Positions 27,283 to 36,825 of a DNA stretch of 64,000 nt are shown here, piece after piece. The stretch spans positions 3,998,001-4,062,000 of the forward strand of contig NZ_JOJP01000001.1 of NCBI RefSeq assembly GCF_000710775.1, written 5' to 3'. The notes beneath the pieces are model-generated. The model worked only from the letters and a program-made list of their open reading frames with translations, was not told the origin of the DNA and searched no databases. The stretch comes from Endozoicomonas elysicola. Its GTDB lineage: Bacteria; Pseudomonadota; Gammaproteobacteria; Pseudomonadales; Endozoicomonadaceae. How positions within the stretch are numbered: position 1 is the stretch's first letter; every line of letters starts with the position of its first letter. The position numbers and the translations under genes are program-made.

Positions 27283-29415
27283 GTGAAACCCTCTGCACCA
27301 TCATTATGTATTGCGCTAAATGGCATAATACAGGAAGCAAGCGAACAATTGAGTGAGCAGGAGGCAGTGCTTGGAGCTCGCAAGGTATGCACACTACTTC
27401 TTTCCCATGCCACTCCTCTAACACTGGGAGATATCGGACATAATCTGGGAGGACGAGCTATTCATAACCTTCCACTTCTAAAGAGATACATAGATACCGC
27501 GACTGCCAGAAACTGGGTTTTCTCTTTCCAGAAACCAAAGGAGAGCATCGTTTTTGAACCTACACACCACCTCAAACTTATAGAAGCCTGCGTCGCTGGT
27601 AAACTGGATGAAGTAAAACGTTATGAAGAAGGAATTCACGATTTCAACTACTGGTTAAACAGCATCAATGAAATACATCAAAAAAATGAAATTTGTCCAC
27701 TAATAGCAGCTATTGAGTCTGGTAACAAAGAAGTGGTAGCACACGTTAAATGTCAGGGAGCAATCTTCCCACCCCGACCAGGCCAAAGAAATGCCCGCAG
27801 CAACATACTCCATTACCTTGCAAAAACTAATTATATAAGAACTGCATGCAGCGTACTTTTTGAGAAACCAGAGTTGTTACACAAAAAAAACAAAAAGAAA
27901 AAAACACCACTTGATATTGCTATAAGTTTAGACAATAAACCAATGGTTAGACTATTCGAAAACAAACTTGACCCATTGAAAAAGGCAGCACCCAATAGAT
28001 GCACCACTGCAACTAAGCCTGCATTAACTGAAAGGCAGGAAACCGTCAAAATTGTATCAAGAGCAACCCTCAGCTTTCCAAAAGAAATGACTGTAGAAGA
28101 AGTTATACTATCAGATTCAGAAACAGAGTATTTAGACTCTGAAACAGAGCATTCAGAAAGTGGAGGCAACAATGACTTAATGAATGAGCTAAAAGATCTA
28201 GAATGTTGCTCTCACACCGGATTAGAAGAGTTTGATTGCTTCTCTGAGCTAGATTGCGAAGAAACAACAGAAATCGACCAGAGTTTAACAAGTAGTAATA
28301 CCGCCCCTTTATTTAAGTTCACAACCGAATTCGATGAGCTTGAGAATTTTGCTGAACCCACAACAACACAAGTTAAACAACATGAAAACTTCGATGACAC
28401 TCACGATTCAGAAGAACCTTCTGGAAGCAAGCGTCTACTTGATAACACCTATACAGAGGAGACCTGCAATGATGCTACAGGCGGTAAAACAATAATTTCT
28501 GAGGGTTCTCGACAAATACCATCTCCACTGACAACCCCTCCTGAAATAAAAGAACATTCCAGCACTACCAGACCAAAACTACGACTGAAAGATTTTGCCA
28601 GAAAGTGCCATCCAGCTTCTGACTCCGAAAGAACATTAGGAGTTCGCAATCACTTTCACGACCATATACTAGAAGCAATAAGCAACCAGCCTCCGCCTAT
28701 CATTAGTACCCAACCACGTCCTACTCCCCATAACAACACCTTCCCGGTTATTATTGTAGGAAGTACATCTTTTGAACAGTACGTCTATTTTCATTGGGGA
28801 CCACATCCTCTAGAGCTTTTAAAAGACTTATTACTACCAGAAGGCATAAATAAAGAACTCCTGCAAATAATTTTAACCCCAAGAGATATTGACCTTTCAG
28901 TCAAGAAAGGCTTCTTAATGGAGGAAATTACACATACAGCGAGTAAATGGATCAAAAAAGCAAGGAGTGACTATAAACCTGAACTAGGAAAAACCAGAAT
29001 TGAAAAAGGTGATGAGTCTACTGAGAATAATATTATCATCAGAAGAGTACTTTTATTGAAAGATAAGCCACACCCTAGAAAAGAAGATATTGTTTACGCC
29101 GTTGACCTGTCACAGAGCAATGACGTTCAAGATTACAATGAGCTAGAAATTAGAAAAAATTTATTAATACAAGGAATTGATAAGATTATTCAGAGCGAAC
29201 TCAAGTTTACTCAGCGCCCCTCTGGTATGGAAGAAAGAGCTCTGAAGGCAATTGCCCGCCTATACCTACTGGGTGCATTAGAAACTGTACATCCTAAACT
29301 CAATCAACCAACAAGGAGGCTATTAGCAGTCGCACTTCGGGAAATTCCATATCATGATGCTGTATTTCATCAATTTGCACAGTCATTAGAAGACTCTCCA
29401 CTCTACGTGTTCTGA
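27283..29415 (+). CDS. ankyrin-repeat protein with nucleotidyltransferase-like C-terminus; effector candidate
   Basis: 710 residues from GTG 27283 (GGAA seven bases before; no early in-frame ATG). Residues about 20-90 look like a small helical domain. About 95-230 form degenerate ankyrin repeats (PLIAAIESGNKEVVAHVKCQGA and TPLDIAISLDNKPMVRLFENKL). About 270-350 are acidic, then a long disordered Ser/Thr/Pro stretch. From residue 485 a folded part starts with FPVIIVGSTS (GS 493-494), has RDIDLSV (D535, D537) and later IVYAVDLS (D607), the GS...DxD...D pattern of nucleotidyltransferases. It is AT-rich compared with the neighbouring dioxygenase genes. It has no signal peptide. Function unproven; the domain set suggests a protein delivered into a host cell. 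Alternative: an intracellular toxin or regulator. Confidence 0.7.
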   Translation: MKPSAPSLCIALNGIIQEASEQLSEQEAVLGARKVCTLLLSHATPLTLGDIGHNLGGRAIHNLPLLKRYIDTATARNWVFSFQKPKESIVFEPTHHLKLIEACVAGKLDEVKRYEEGIHDFNYWLNSINEIHQKNEICPLIAAIESGNKEVVAHVKCQGAIFPPRPGQRNARSNILHYLAKTNYIRTACSVLFEKPELLHKKNKKKKTPLDIAISLDNKPMVRLFENKLDPLKKAAPNRCTTATKPALTERQETVKIVSRATLSFPKEMTVEEVILSDSETEYLDSETEHSESGGNNDLMNELKDLECCSHTGLEEFDCFSELDCEETTEIDQSLTSSNTAPLFKFTTEFDELENFAEPTTTQVKQHENFDDTHDSEEPSGSKRLLDNTYTEETCNDATGGKTIISEGSRQIPSPLTTPPEIKEHSSTTRPKLRLKDFARKCHPASDSERTLGVRNHFHDHILEAISNQPPPIISTQPRPTPHNNTFPVIIVGSTSFEQYVYFHWGPHPLELLKDLLLPEGINKELLQIILTPRDIDLSVKKGFLMEEITHTASKWIKKARSDYKPELGKTRIEKGDESTENNIIIRRVLLLKDKPHPRKEDIVYAVDLSQSNDVQDYNELEIRKNLLIQGIDKIIQSELKFTQRPSGMEERALKAIARLYLLGALETVHPKLNQPTRRLLAVALREIPYHDAVFHQFAQSLEDSPLYVF

Positions 29416-29460
29416 ACAGGAAAACAGCAATAAATTATAATTCTTGAATTTCTTTTGTTA

Positions 29461-30336
29461 TCAATCCGCACCAAACCGATAAACCAAAGACCCCATCAAA
29501 GTCTGTCGACCATCAAACCCAGCTTCAACGACCCCCTGAAGTTGATCAGAAAATTCAATTGTCGCACCCAATGTCGGGCTCCACGGGTTATCCGCTTTAA
29601 CATCCAGCTCCATCACCATTGGTTCAGATACCCCTGGCAGCTGCTGCTCTACGGTAATCCGCTGATCCAGCCAGAGATAGCTGACACCCGCCATCCACGT
29701 AACGGGAAACTCTCCAATACGAGAGGTATAACCAACACGGGGAGTCACCATCACAGCATTCACTCTTGAGCTCACGACATTCAGTTCAGCTCTTGAAGCA
29801 TTTATGTCCAGAGTAGTTACCCACGACCCTTTGCCATAGATCAAGGTAGCACCAAGCCCCCAGTTGATACCATGATACTTCTGATACATGGTCATTGTTG
29901 TGCTTAATTCTCCACCCGGGAAGTTAGGGGTTGGATCAAATACCGTAGTACTGTCTACTAATGTCTTACCTTCCATGTAGCCCGCCATCAAGTAGACATT
30001 CATAAAAGGTAACAACCAGGCATCCAGCCTGATATTGGAAACCCGACTATCGTCCTCTACCCGGTTAAATGTCAGGTCTTTAATATACTCTCCCGCTCTG
30101 CCCTGAAAGGTAACACCTCCAAGTTTACTGTCCTGCTCCATAGACATGGTGGTAATGGAAAGCCCCCAGGTTTTTGGCATTTTGGTTCCTTCAGGCACCC
30201 ACTCACTGCCAAAAATCGGGCCTGAGCTTTCGCCAAAACGAGAGCCGACAGCCATCTGGGCATCATCAGCTACAACGGTATAACTTAAACAGATCAGTAG
30301 AAAGAAAACGGAGAAATGGCGGAGTACAGCTTCCAT
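29461..30336 (-). CDS. outer-membrane beta-barrel protein
   Basis: 291 residues with signal peptide (HFSVFFLLICLSYTVVADD). The body shows alternating beta-strand patterns (WGLGATLIYGKGSWVTTLDIN, VTPRVGYTSRIGEFPVTWMAGVSYLWLDQ). The ending SLVYRFGAD has the aromatic residue near the end seen in outer-membrane proteins. I do not recognise the family precisely. It lies in the island on the same strand as the metallo-beta-lactamase gene, 176 bases downstream, so a role in moving the same substrate is possible. Confidence 0.75.
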   Translation of the reverse strand: MEAVLRHFSVFFLLICLSYTVVADDAQMAVGSRFGESSGPIFGSEWVPEGTKMPKTWGLSITTMSMEQDSKLGGVTFQGRAGEYIKDLTFNRVEDDSRVSNIRLDAWLLPFMNVYLMAGYMEGKTLVDSTTVFDPTPNFPGGELSTTMTMYQKYHGINWGLGATLIYGKGSWVTTLDINASRAELNVVSSRVNAVMVTPRVGYTSRIGEFPVTWMAGVSYLWLDQRITVEQQLPGVSEPMVMELDVKADNPWSPTLGATIEFSDQLQGVVEAGFDGRQTLMGSLVYRFGAD

Positions 30337-30512
30337 GGGAATAATTCCTGAACTTTGCTTATTTATTATTGTTATCAGGTCCTTTCAGCCCTTACCCCCA
30401 TGGTATTAAAAGGGCGTAGAACCATCAATAACAAAAAAGGCTAATTATCAGGAATACAGCTGAAATTGAGAGAAAAGCAGGCTGAGAATAAGCCTGCCTG
30501 ATTCAGATAAAA

Positions 30513-31997
30513 TTAACGACCCGCTTCAAGCTGCTTCTGGCGAGCCCTGGCCATCTGGTCTATGTAGGTGAGCATTTCCTGAGTGTTGGTTGAAGGATCT
30601 GAAACCCGTGCCTTATAGACATCAATTGTCAACTGCTGCACCTCAGGATGGTCAGGATCGGCCATCCAAGCCCAGTCAGCCATATGACTGGCCAGGGCAA
30701 GATCTGTTTTCATTACCTCACGAGCTCTGGCAACCAGCTGATCGATACCACCAGCTAAGCCGGCAATCTCAGCACCACGGGTGGCCCAGGGCACTGGTGA
30801 CCAGTCAGACGGGATATCATTCCACCATCCGGTGTACTGCTTAAGCAGCATTTTGGAGATATCCTTGGCGGACACATACTTCACCTGAAGTGTTGGGTGC
30901 TCAGACAGTTCTTCAGGCAATTCAATACTGTCGATAATCAGGTCTTTTCGAATCCCTTTATTCAACGCAGTAATGGTTTGCTCTGAAATAGACTCAAGCG
31001 CCTGGGCCAGTACAACAAAGTTTTCCTCAATCGCTTTACCCGTAGTAATACCTTCCCCATGAGAAGGCAATAGAACCTGAGGCTTCAATGCCGCCATTTC
31101 CCGCATAGTTTCAGCCCACTCCTCCACGTAACGCTGAGAACGCTTGCCATTCCCCACATTAGGCAGAAAACCCTGATAGAAATCGCCCACTGCTATCGCT
31201 TTTCGACCTGGCACCCAGACATACAGGTGATCATCGGTTTCACCCTTGCGATGCTGCAATACAAATTCCTCTCCACCAATCGTCAACTCCAGACGATCAC
31301 TGAAGGTTCTGGTCGGCCAAACCAGATCATCCCGACTGGCTGGCAACTCATCCGCAGGCTGACTCATGTAGTTAGCCAGTGAGCCCCGCAGCTTTATATA
31401 ACGCTCAAAGCGGGGAATGATGTTCTCATGGGCAATAATCTGGGCATTCGGACTGTCTTCAACCAATGCATAGGTGCCATAGGCATGATCGGTATGGCCA
31501 TGAGTGATAATAATGGTATGAATAGGCTTATCGCTGACGCTGCGAATCGCCTTGATCAACGCAGGACCAGCCGGCGCCATGCCAGTATCAATAACCACCA
31601 GCCCTTCGTCAGTCTCCAACAGGATGGAGTTAACAATCGGCATATGAATAATCCACATGCGATCACCTGCCTGCTTGACCTCGGTCATATCCAGTGCATC
31701 CTGAATGGCGGGCTCATAATTTTTGCCAAAAATATGCTGACCGATATTTTTGGAGAAATTTCCCCCAAAGCCACCACCTACCATGACTCGCTCGATAAGC
31801 TCGGGGTTTTCAATTAACACGCGCTCGCGAATATCCCCGCTGAATTTATCAGCAACTGTACTCAGTGCTGACTGCTTTACCACATTGGCACTGCTTCGGA
31901 CCTGATCACCCAACTCTGTACCACTGAGCATCACCCCCACACCGGTAAACACCAGTGCTGTTGCTGCATAGCCAATCAGGCTTTTTATTTTTGCCAT
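30513..31997 (-). CDS. membrane-anchored metallo-beta-lactamase-fold hydrolase, alkylsulfatase-like
   Basis: 494 residues with an N-terminal hydrophobic segment (LIGYAATALVFTGVGVMLS, residues 7-25) that should act as an anchor or signal. The metal motif is THGHTDHAYG (H166, H168, D170, H171) with later ligands in LLPSHGEG. The C-terminal part (KQYTGWWNDIPSDWSPVPW... MADWAWMADPDHPEVQQL) matches the alkylsulfatase dimerisation domain. It is shorter than typical SDS hydrolases (about 650), the C-terminal sterol-carrier domain being absent. It probably hydrolyses a sulfate ester or another ester of a hydrophobic compound in the periplasm; the substrate is not known. Confidence 0.85.
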   Translation of the reverse strand: MAKIKSLIGYAATALVFTGVGVMLSGTELGDQVRSSANVVKQSALSTVADKFSGDIRERVLIENPELIERVMVGGGFGGNFSKNIGQHIFGKNYEPAIQDALDMTEVKQAGDRMWIIHMPIVNSILLETDEGLVVIDTGMAPAGPALIKAIRSVSDKPIHTIIITHGHTDHAYGTYALVEDSPNAQIIAHENIIPRFERYIKLRGSLANYMSQPADELPASRDDLVWPTRTFSDRLELTIGGEEFVLQHRKGETDDHLYVWVPGRKAIAVGDFYQGFLPNVGNGKRSQRYVEEWAETMREMAALKPQVLLPSHGEGITTGKAIEENFVVLAQALESISEQTITALNKGIRKDLIIDSIELPEELSEHPTLQVKYVSAKDISKMLLKQYTGWWNDIPSDWSPVPWATRGAEIAGLAGGIDQLVARAREVMKTDLALASHMADWAWMADPDHPEVQQLTIDVYKARVSDPSTNTQEMLTYIDQMARARQKQLEAGR

Positions 31998-32070
31998 TTT
32001 TTTACCACTTTTTTTATTGTTTGATCAGCATTAATCTCGAGTGATTAAAACCAGAGAAGCACACACCATC

Positions 32071-32088
32071 ATCGTCTGATAAGACTAA
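32071..32088. promoter_or_regulatory. second copy of the luxR-type palindrome (imperfect)
   Basis: ATCGTC-tgataa-GACTAA has the same half-site and spacer length as the palindrome before luxR, 74 bases upstream of the metallo-beta-lactamase start. Confidence 0.3.
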
Positions 32089-32107
32089 GAAATTTATAAG
32101 CAAGCGT

Positions 32108-32740
32108 TTATTGCATCAAATCAGCTACACACTCCAATACTCCTGAGGCGCTCTTATAGTCAACTGGAATCGGGTAAACCGTCCCACGCTTTTCAAGAAA
32201 CAGGCTTGGAAAACTATTCCCTCCGATACTTCTCGAAAACCGGATCTCTTTTGTTAGTAACGCCTTGCACTCTGGCGAGTTAATGAACTGTTCAAAACAC
32301 GCTCTATCAAGACCTATTTGCCCTGCACAATTCAGTAGTACCTCAAGATCTGATGGGTTTTCTGCCTTGAGGTAATAAGCCTGCTGAATTGCAGTATTCA
32401 TAGAGAACTCACCATCACGATCTGATAATTCTCTGGCTGCAATCACTGCCCTGCAAGCAAGATAGGTAGAGCGTCGCGGAATATTTTTTACCCAGAAGTC
32501 ATAATTAAATTCAGTTCCCAGCAACTGCTCAATCTCATGCCAGTAACTTCGAATTCGTTTAGCCATTTCTATAGGCATCGGCTCATCAGAATCTGGAGCA
32601 AGACCACCCACAACACTACGTACTGACAATTCATCAGGCTCATACCCCTGTTGAATAGCCCTATAAACCTTCTGCCAGACTGGTGCAAAACCCCAGCACC
32701 AACTACACATTGGGTCATGAACATAAATTAGCGTCGCCAT
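32108..32740 (-). CDS. DsbA-family thioredoxin-like protein (FrnE / HCCA-isomerase type)
   Basis: 210 residues; the first strand is followed by the motif PMCSWCWGFAPVW, a CxxC of the DsbA-like families that also include 2-hydroxychromene-2-carboxylate isomerases. A cis-proline-like GGNSFPSLFLEKRG occurs in the C-terminal part. No signal peptide, so it is cytoplasmic. 2-Hydroxychromene-2-carboxylate isomerase catalyses a step in naphthalene breakdown, which fits the Rieske genes nearby, but a plain disulfide oxidoreductase or FrnE-like role is equally possible. The CSWC pair favours redox activity. Confidence 0.75.
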   Translation of the reverse strand: MATLIYVHDPMCSWCWGFAPVWQKVYRAIQQGYEPDELSVRSVVGGLAPDSDEPMPIEMAKRIRSYWHEIEQLLGTEFNYDFWVKNIPRRSTYLACRAVIAARELSDRDGEFSMNTAIQQAYYLKAENPSDLEVLLNCAGQIGLDRACFEQFINSPECKALLTKEIRFSRSIGGNSFPSLFLEKRGTVYPIPVDYKSASGVLECVADLMQ

Positions 32741-32772
32741 AGCCTAGAAACCCGCAGCCTAGAAAACAAAAA

Positions 32773-32800
32773 AATAAAGCCGGCATAAACCGGCTTTATT
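32773..32800 (-). terminator. terminator of the MMPL/RND transporter gene
   Basis: AATAAAGCCGG-cataaa-CCGGCTTTATT (32773-32800), perfect 11-bp arms, with ATTTTTTTG following on the minus strand. It sits between the transporter stop and the DsbA-like gene. Confidence 0.85.
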
Positions 32801-32820
32801 ATTGAGAGCAAAGACTTACT

Positions 32821-35193
32821 TTATACAGAGGTTGCCGGGGTAGCACCCTTAACACTCTGCCCTTTTGCCTTACTACCCAACAGCAGCCTGGCAAGGGCAG
32901 GCAACAACCAGATCGCACCAATCATATTCCAGACAAACATAAAGGTCAGGAGAATACCCATATCCGCCTGAAACTTCAGTGGTGAGAAGATCCAGGTACC
33001 GACACCAATCGCCAGAGTCACACCGGTAAAGGTTACCGCTTTGCCCGTAATCTTGAGTGTTGAGTAATAAGCTTCTTCCAAAGACATTCCCTGCTTCATG
33101 AAACTTTCTAAACGGCTGTAGATGTATATTCCATAATCCACTCCAATACCAACACCCAGGGCAATAACCGGTAGCGTTGCCACCTTAACCCCAATACCCA
33201 GATAAGACATCAATGCCTGACAGAGAACGGAAGTTAATCCCAACGGGATAATGATACAGAGAACCGCTTTAACCGAGCGGAACGTGATAAGACAGAGAAT
33301 ACTCACCACCGCATATACCCAGAACAGCATCTTATTCTGAGCCTGGGCAATTACCTCATTCGTGGCGGCTTCTACGCCAGCATTACCGCTGGCCAAGACA
33401 AACTGGAAGTCTTCCGTATTATTAATGGCAGCAAAATCCTGAGTTGCCTTAACCACACGCTCCAATGTTTCAGCTTTGTGATCATCAAGGAAGAGAATAA
33501 CCGGTGCACTGGAGCAGTTGGTATTAAACAATCCTGCCGCATTGGCCACTGAACTGTTAAGCACATAAGGGTTACGGGAGAGGCTCTGCCATTTCATACT
33601 CCCTTCATTCAACCCTTTGATGACCTGCTTGGAAACGGTGACCAGTGACAGTGCAGACTGAACACCAGGCACATTTTCCATATGCCACATGTATCGATCA
33701 ATGGCATCCATCACCGGGTAGCTGGTACAGCCCTCAGGCTTGGTTTCCAGATAGGTGATAAACAGATCGGCACTGGTTGAGTAATTACTGTTGATAAACA
33801 GGTTATCCAGATTATACCGCGAGTCCGGATGAAACTCCGGAGCCCCTGGATCCAGATCACCAATTTTAAGGTCTGTCGCTTTATAAGCACCGGCAGCAAA
33901 GCCCAGCAAAGCGATAAGGATCGAAACAGGCATTACTTTAGAACTGGCCAGTTTTGCAACCACACGCCATATTTTTGCTTCTTCCTTCTGGCTTTTCCTC
34001 GCGTAATCAACGGAACGTTTGCTGACTTTGATATACGACATTAGAACAGGCAGCAATACCAGGTTCGTCAGGATAATGGTCGCAACACCCACGCTGGCAG
34101 TAATCGCCAGATCCTGAATAACCTGAATATCAATAACCAGAAGGGTCAGGAAACCGATAGCATCAGAAATCAGTGCCACCATGCCCGGAATATAGAGTGT
34201 TCGGAAAGTACGGCGAGCAGCTGTCAGTGAATCTGCACCCTGGGCAGTTTCAACACTGATACTGTTAATGATCTGAACACCATGACTGACACCAATGGCA
34301 AATACCAGAAAGGGCACCAACACGGAGTAAAGATCAAGACCGTATCCGAGCGTCGCCAATAGACCCATCTGCCATACAACCGCAGTCACCGACGTCAGCA
34401 GCGGGATAATCGTACTTTTCAGACACCGGGAATAAAGGAACAGCAGAATACTGGTTACACCAATGGCAATAATAAAGAACCAGACAATGGCTTTAACGCC
34501 ATCAAACAGGTCACCAAAAACCTTGGCAATACCCACAATATGAAGATCAACACCTTTCTCTGCGTATTTGCTGCGCAATTCTTCAAGCTGGTCTGAAAGG
34601 TATTGGTAGTCCAGGTTTTCACCGGTTTCCGGGTTCTTTTCAAACAAAGGCGCACTTACAATACTCGAGCCAAAATCATTGGCAATGATCTGCCCCACCT
34701 GACCGGACTTCAGAATATTTTCCCTGAGAAGATCAAGGCTGGCTTGAGTTCCATCATAATACTCAGGAATAACCGGCCCACCGGTAAAGCCTTCCTCTGT
34801 CACTTCAATCCAGCGAACCGTTGGCGTCCAGATGGACTTCATATTGGCCCGGTCGACACCCGGGAGATAAAAAACGTCATCATTAATCTGCTTGAGCAAT
34901 TCCATATACTCAGCAGAAAAAATATCGCCATCCCGGGCAGCAACCGCTATCCGAATGGTATTACCGGAGTTACCACCATCCTCCATATGCCGAAGCATAT
35001 TCTGGATAAAAGAGTGTTCCAGCGGCACCATTTTCTGAAAACTGGCATCCACTCGTAATCCAGTGACCAGTTTCCAGGTGAGAAACAATGACACTAGTAG
35101 AAAAAACAGACAAACCCGCAGGCGATTATTGAAGATCATCCGCTCCATAATCGGTTCGCTGCTTTGATACGATGAGTGATTAAAAGACGACAT
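32821..35193 (-). CDS. MMPL/RND superfamily membrane transporter
   Basis: 790 residues. Hydrophobic segments at the start (LRVCLFFLLVSLFLTWKLV), then a large periplasmic loop, a group of five membrane helices (residues about 235-390), a second loop and a final helix group. The segment VPFLVFAIGVSHGVQIINSI and its later repeat LPVIALGVGIGVDYGIYIYSRLE are the paired RND motifs. The family moves hydrophobic molecules or lipids using the proton gradient. Together with the YCF48-like gene 97 bases upstream it forms one unit ending at the terminator at 32773-32800. The short form (two helix groups, sterol-sensing-like) resembles lipid or steroid transporters rather than multidrug pumps. Confidence 0.9.
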   Translation of the reverse strand: MSSFNHSSYQSSEPIMERMIFNNRLRVCLFFLLVSLFLTWKLVTGLRVDASFQKMVPLEHSFIQNMLRHMEDGGNSGNTIRIAVAARDGDIFSAEYMELLKQINDDVFYLPGVDRANMKSIWTPTVRWIEVTEEGFTGGPVIPEYYDGTQASLDLLRENILKSGQVGQIIANDFGSSIVSAPLFEKNPETGENLDYQYLSDQLEELRSKYAEKGVDLHIVGIAKVFGDLFDGVKAIVWFFIIAIGVTSILLFLYSRCLKSTIIPLLTSVTAVVWQMGLLATLGYGLDLYSVLVPFLVFAIGVSHGVQIINSISVETAQGADSLTAARRTFRTLYIPGMVALISDAIGFLTLLVIDIQVIQDLAITASVGVATIILTNLVLLPVLMSYIKVSKRSVDYARKSQKEEAKIWRVVAKLASSKVMPVSILIALLGFAAGAYKATDLKIGDLDPGAPEFHPDSRYNLDNLFINSNYSTSADLFITYLETKPEGCTSYPVMDAIDRYMWHMENVPGVQSALSLVTVSKQVIKGLNEGSMKWQSLSRNPYVLNSSVANAAGLFNTNCSSAPVILFLDDHKAETLERVVKATQDFAAINNTEDFQFVLASGNAGVEAATNEVIAQAQNKMLFWVYAVVSILCLITFRSVKAVLCIIIPLGLTSVLCQALMSYLGIGVKVATLPVIALGVGIGVDYGIYIYSRLESFMKQGMSLEEAYYSTLKITGKAVTFTGVTLAIGVGTWIFSPLKFQADMGILLTFMFVWNMIGAIWLLPALARLLLGSKAKGQSVKGATPATSV

Positions 35194-35290
35194 AACTGGC
35201 TGCCCCGGATTCTTTTTAATTGTTTTTCTTATGGCTTATATCAAACAAGATCACTGCCTTATCCACGATAAAACAGCACTCCAACCGCCT

Positions 35291-36415
35291 CTACTCCAAC
35301 ACATTACCTTCCAGGGTCATCCGGTAGGCGCCACCCTGGCCAACAACCACTATAAACCCATCATTACTGGGTGCGAGCGCACTCAGCGTCATACGATCAG
35401 GCCGATGTGAAACGGATAAACCAGCCTTTGCTCCTGAAGACAAACCAGCGCCATAGCCCGAACCTGTTAATACGGCTCCGGAATTACCAACCAGCGCAAC
35501 ACTGCCATCAATCAGTTTTGCCGAACCAAAGAGCGTCTGCTCGGTACCAGAGCTTAGCGGCTGCCAGGTTTCCCCCTGATCCTGACTCTGATAAATATTG
35601 CCTCTCAGACCATGAACCAAAACCTGACCATCATCACCGCTGACACCAAACCATGACCCCTCATAAGGGCTATTCAAGGTTGTCCAGGTTTTACCAGCGT
35701 CTGTGGAACGATAAAGAATCCCTGCCTCTCCGGCCAGAAAGAGGTTACCCTGACCATCGTCATTAATAGCGTTGTAATGAAATTCATCATCATTGGCAAC
35801 GCGGTCATCAACAAAGTCCCAGCTTTGACCACCATCAACGGTTTCAATGATGTAACCGTAAGCCCCCACGGCAAAGCCATGAAGGTTATCTTCAAACCAT
35901 ACATCTAAAAGAGGAATCGTCGCTTCACGATCAACATACACCTGCAACCAGGTTTCTCCGCCATTTTCAGTTTTTAGAACAATGGCATCATGGCCTACGG
36001 CATACCCAACCTTTTCAGAGGGAAAGTGTACGGCTGTCAGCATTTGCATCGTCGGTACGCTGGCCTGCTGCCAGCTAACCCCATGGTCATCGGAAAATAC
36101 TATGTGGCCACGTTCCCCAACAGAAACCAGCCTTACGCCACCATCAGTACGAGTGACATCAAGCAGCAGGCTGTTAGCCGCCTTTGGAGATTTAATCGCC
36201 GGGCGATCAAGCGAAGACTCTGAAGAGGAAGCATTTACTGGCCCAGCTGAAAAGATTGCAACGGAAAGAACCGCACCAAGTACCGTATGAAGTACCCCAG
36301 TAACACGACTTTTTTTTGCAGGTTTAGTCTTTACACTGCTTTTCACAAGAGTGCCCAGACCAACTGAACCACCCCTGTGGTGACTCCCCCTAATGAAACC
36401 AGAGGCAACAGGCAT
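35291..36415 (-). CDS. YCF48/BNR-repeat exported beta-propeller protein
   Basis: 374 residues. After a signal-like segment (VTGVLHTVLGAVLSVAIFSAGPVNAS) there are repeated blades: ENGGETWLQVY, VDGGQSWDFV, TDAGKTWTTLNS and SQDQGETWQPLSS, the Asp-box pattern of YCF48 (Hcf136-like) and BNR propellers. Such proteins pair with MMPL transporters and DUF1302/DUF1329 genes in degradation clusters (from memory). The protein is probably periplasmic and acts as an assembly or substrate-handling partner of the transporter encoded next. The start at 36415 is the first ATG. Confidence 0.88.
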   Translation of the reverse strand: MPVASGFIRGSHHRGGSVGLGTLVKSSVKTKPAKKSRVTGVLHTVLGAVLSVAIFSAGPVNASSSESSLDRPAIKSPKAANSLLLDVTRTDGGVRLVSVGERGHIVFSDDHGVSWQQASVPTMQMLTAVHFPSEKVGYAVGHDAIVLKTENGGETWLQVYVDREATIPLLDVWFEDNLHGFAVGAYGYIIETVDGGQSWDFVDDRVANDDEFHYNAINDDGQGNLFLAGEAGILYRSTDAGKTWTTLNSPYEGSWFGVSGDDGQVLVHGLRGNIYQSQDQGETWQPLSSGTEQTLFGSAKLIDGSVALVGNSGAVLTGSGYGAGLSSGAKAGLSVSHRPDRMTLSALAPSNDGFIVVVGQGGAYRMTLEGNVLE

Positions 36416-36825
36416 ACGACTCCCCTTGTCTTAATATTCTTGTTTTTAGTGCGACGATTATAAACAAACATTTTTTGACAACGAAGCACATCCGGTCATA
36501 GATGCAGCAAATGAAACGATTGTTTACAAAAAAGATCGCTCGCTTGCTTTCTTATTTTTAAGATCAGGGCATAGCAGAGCATCAATACAGCGACCAACTT
36601 TACCGAATAGAGAAAATAAAATTCTCATCCAAAGGGACTATTGCGATTTTTTTTTCACTCGTTAGTAGGATTGTTTGGCAATTTGATGACTTTAAGATCT
36701 ATTTGAATTCAGAAAGAAAGGGGTGAGAAATTGGTAACTCCTCACTTCACAGAGAAGGGCTCACCATGTTTTATACACCGGTTCCTTTTCCAAGAAAGAA
36801 GCCGGTGTATAAGGAAAGCGAAGAA
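36416..36825. other. intergenic region between the YCF48 unit and pepN
   Basis: About 410 AT-rich bases, probably the promoter region of the YCF48-MMPL unit (reading leftward). A perfect 11-bp inverted repeat ttatacaccgg / ccggtgtataa (36771-36781 and 36802-36812) with a 20-base loop lies just past the pepN stop; it lacks a T-run on either side. A GGGGTGAG / CTCCTCAC imperfect repeat is near 36720-36745. No gene is seen; the small plus-strand frame at 36766 only runs antisense into pepN. Confidence 0.55.
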
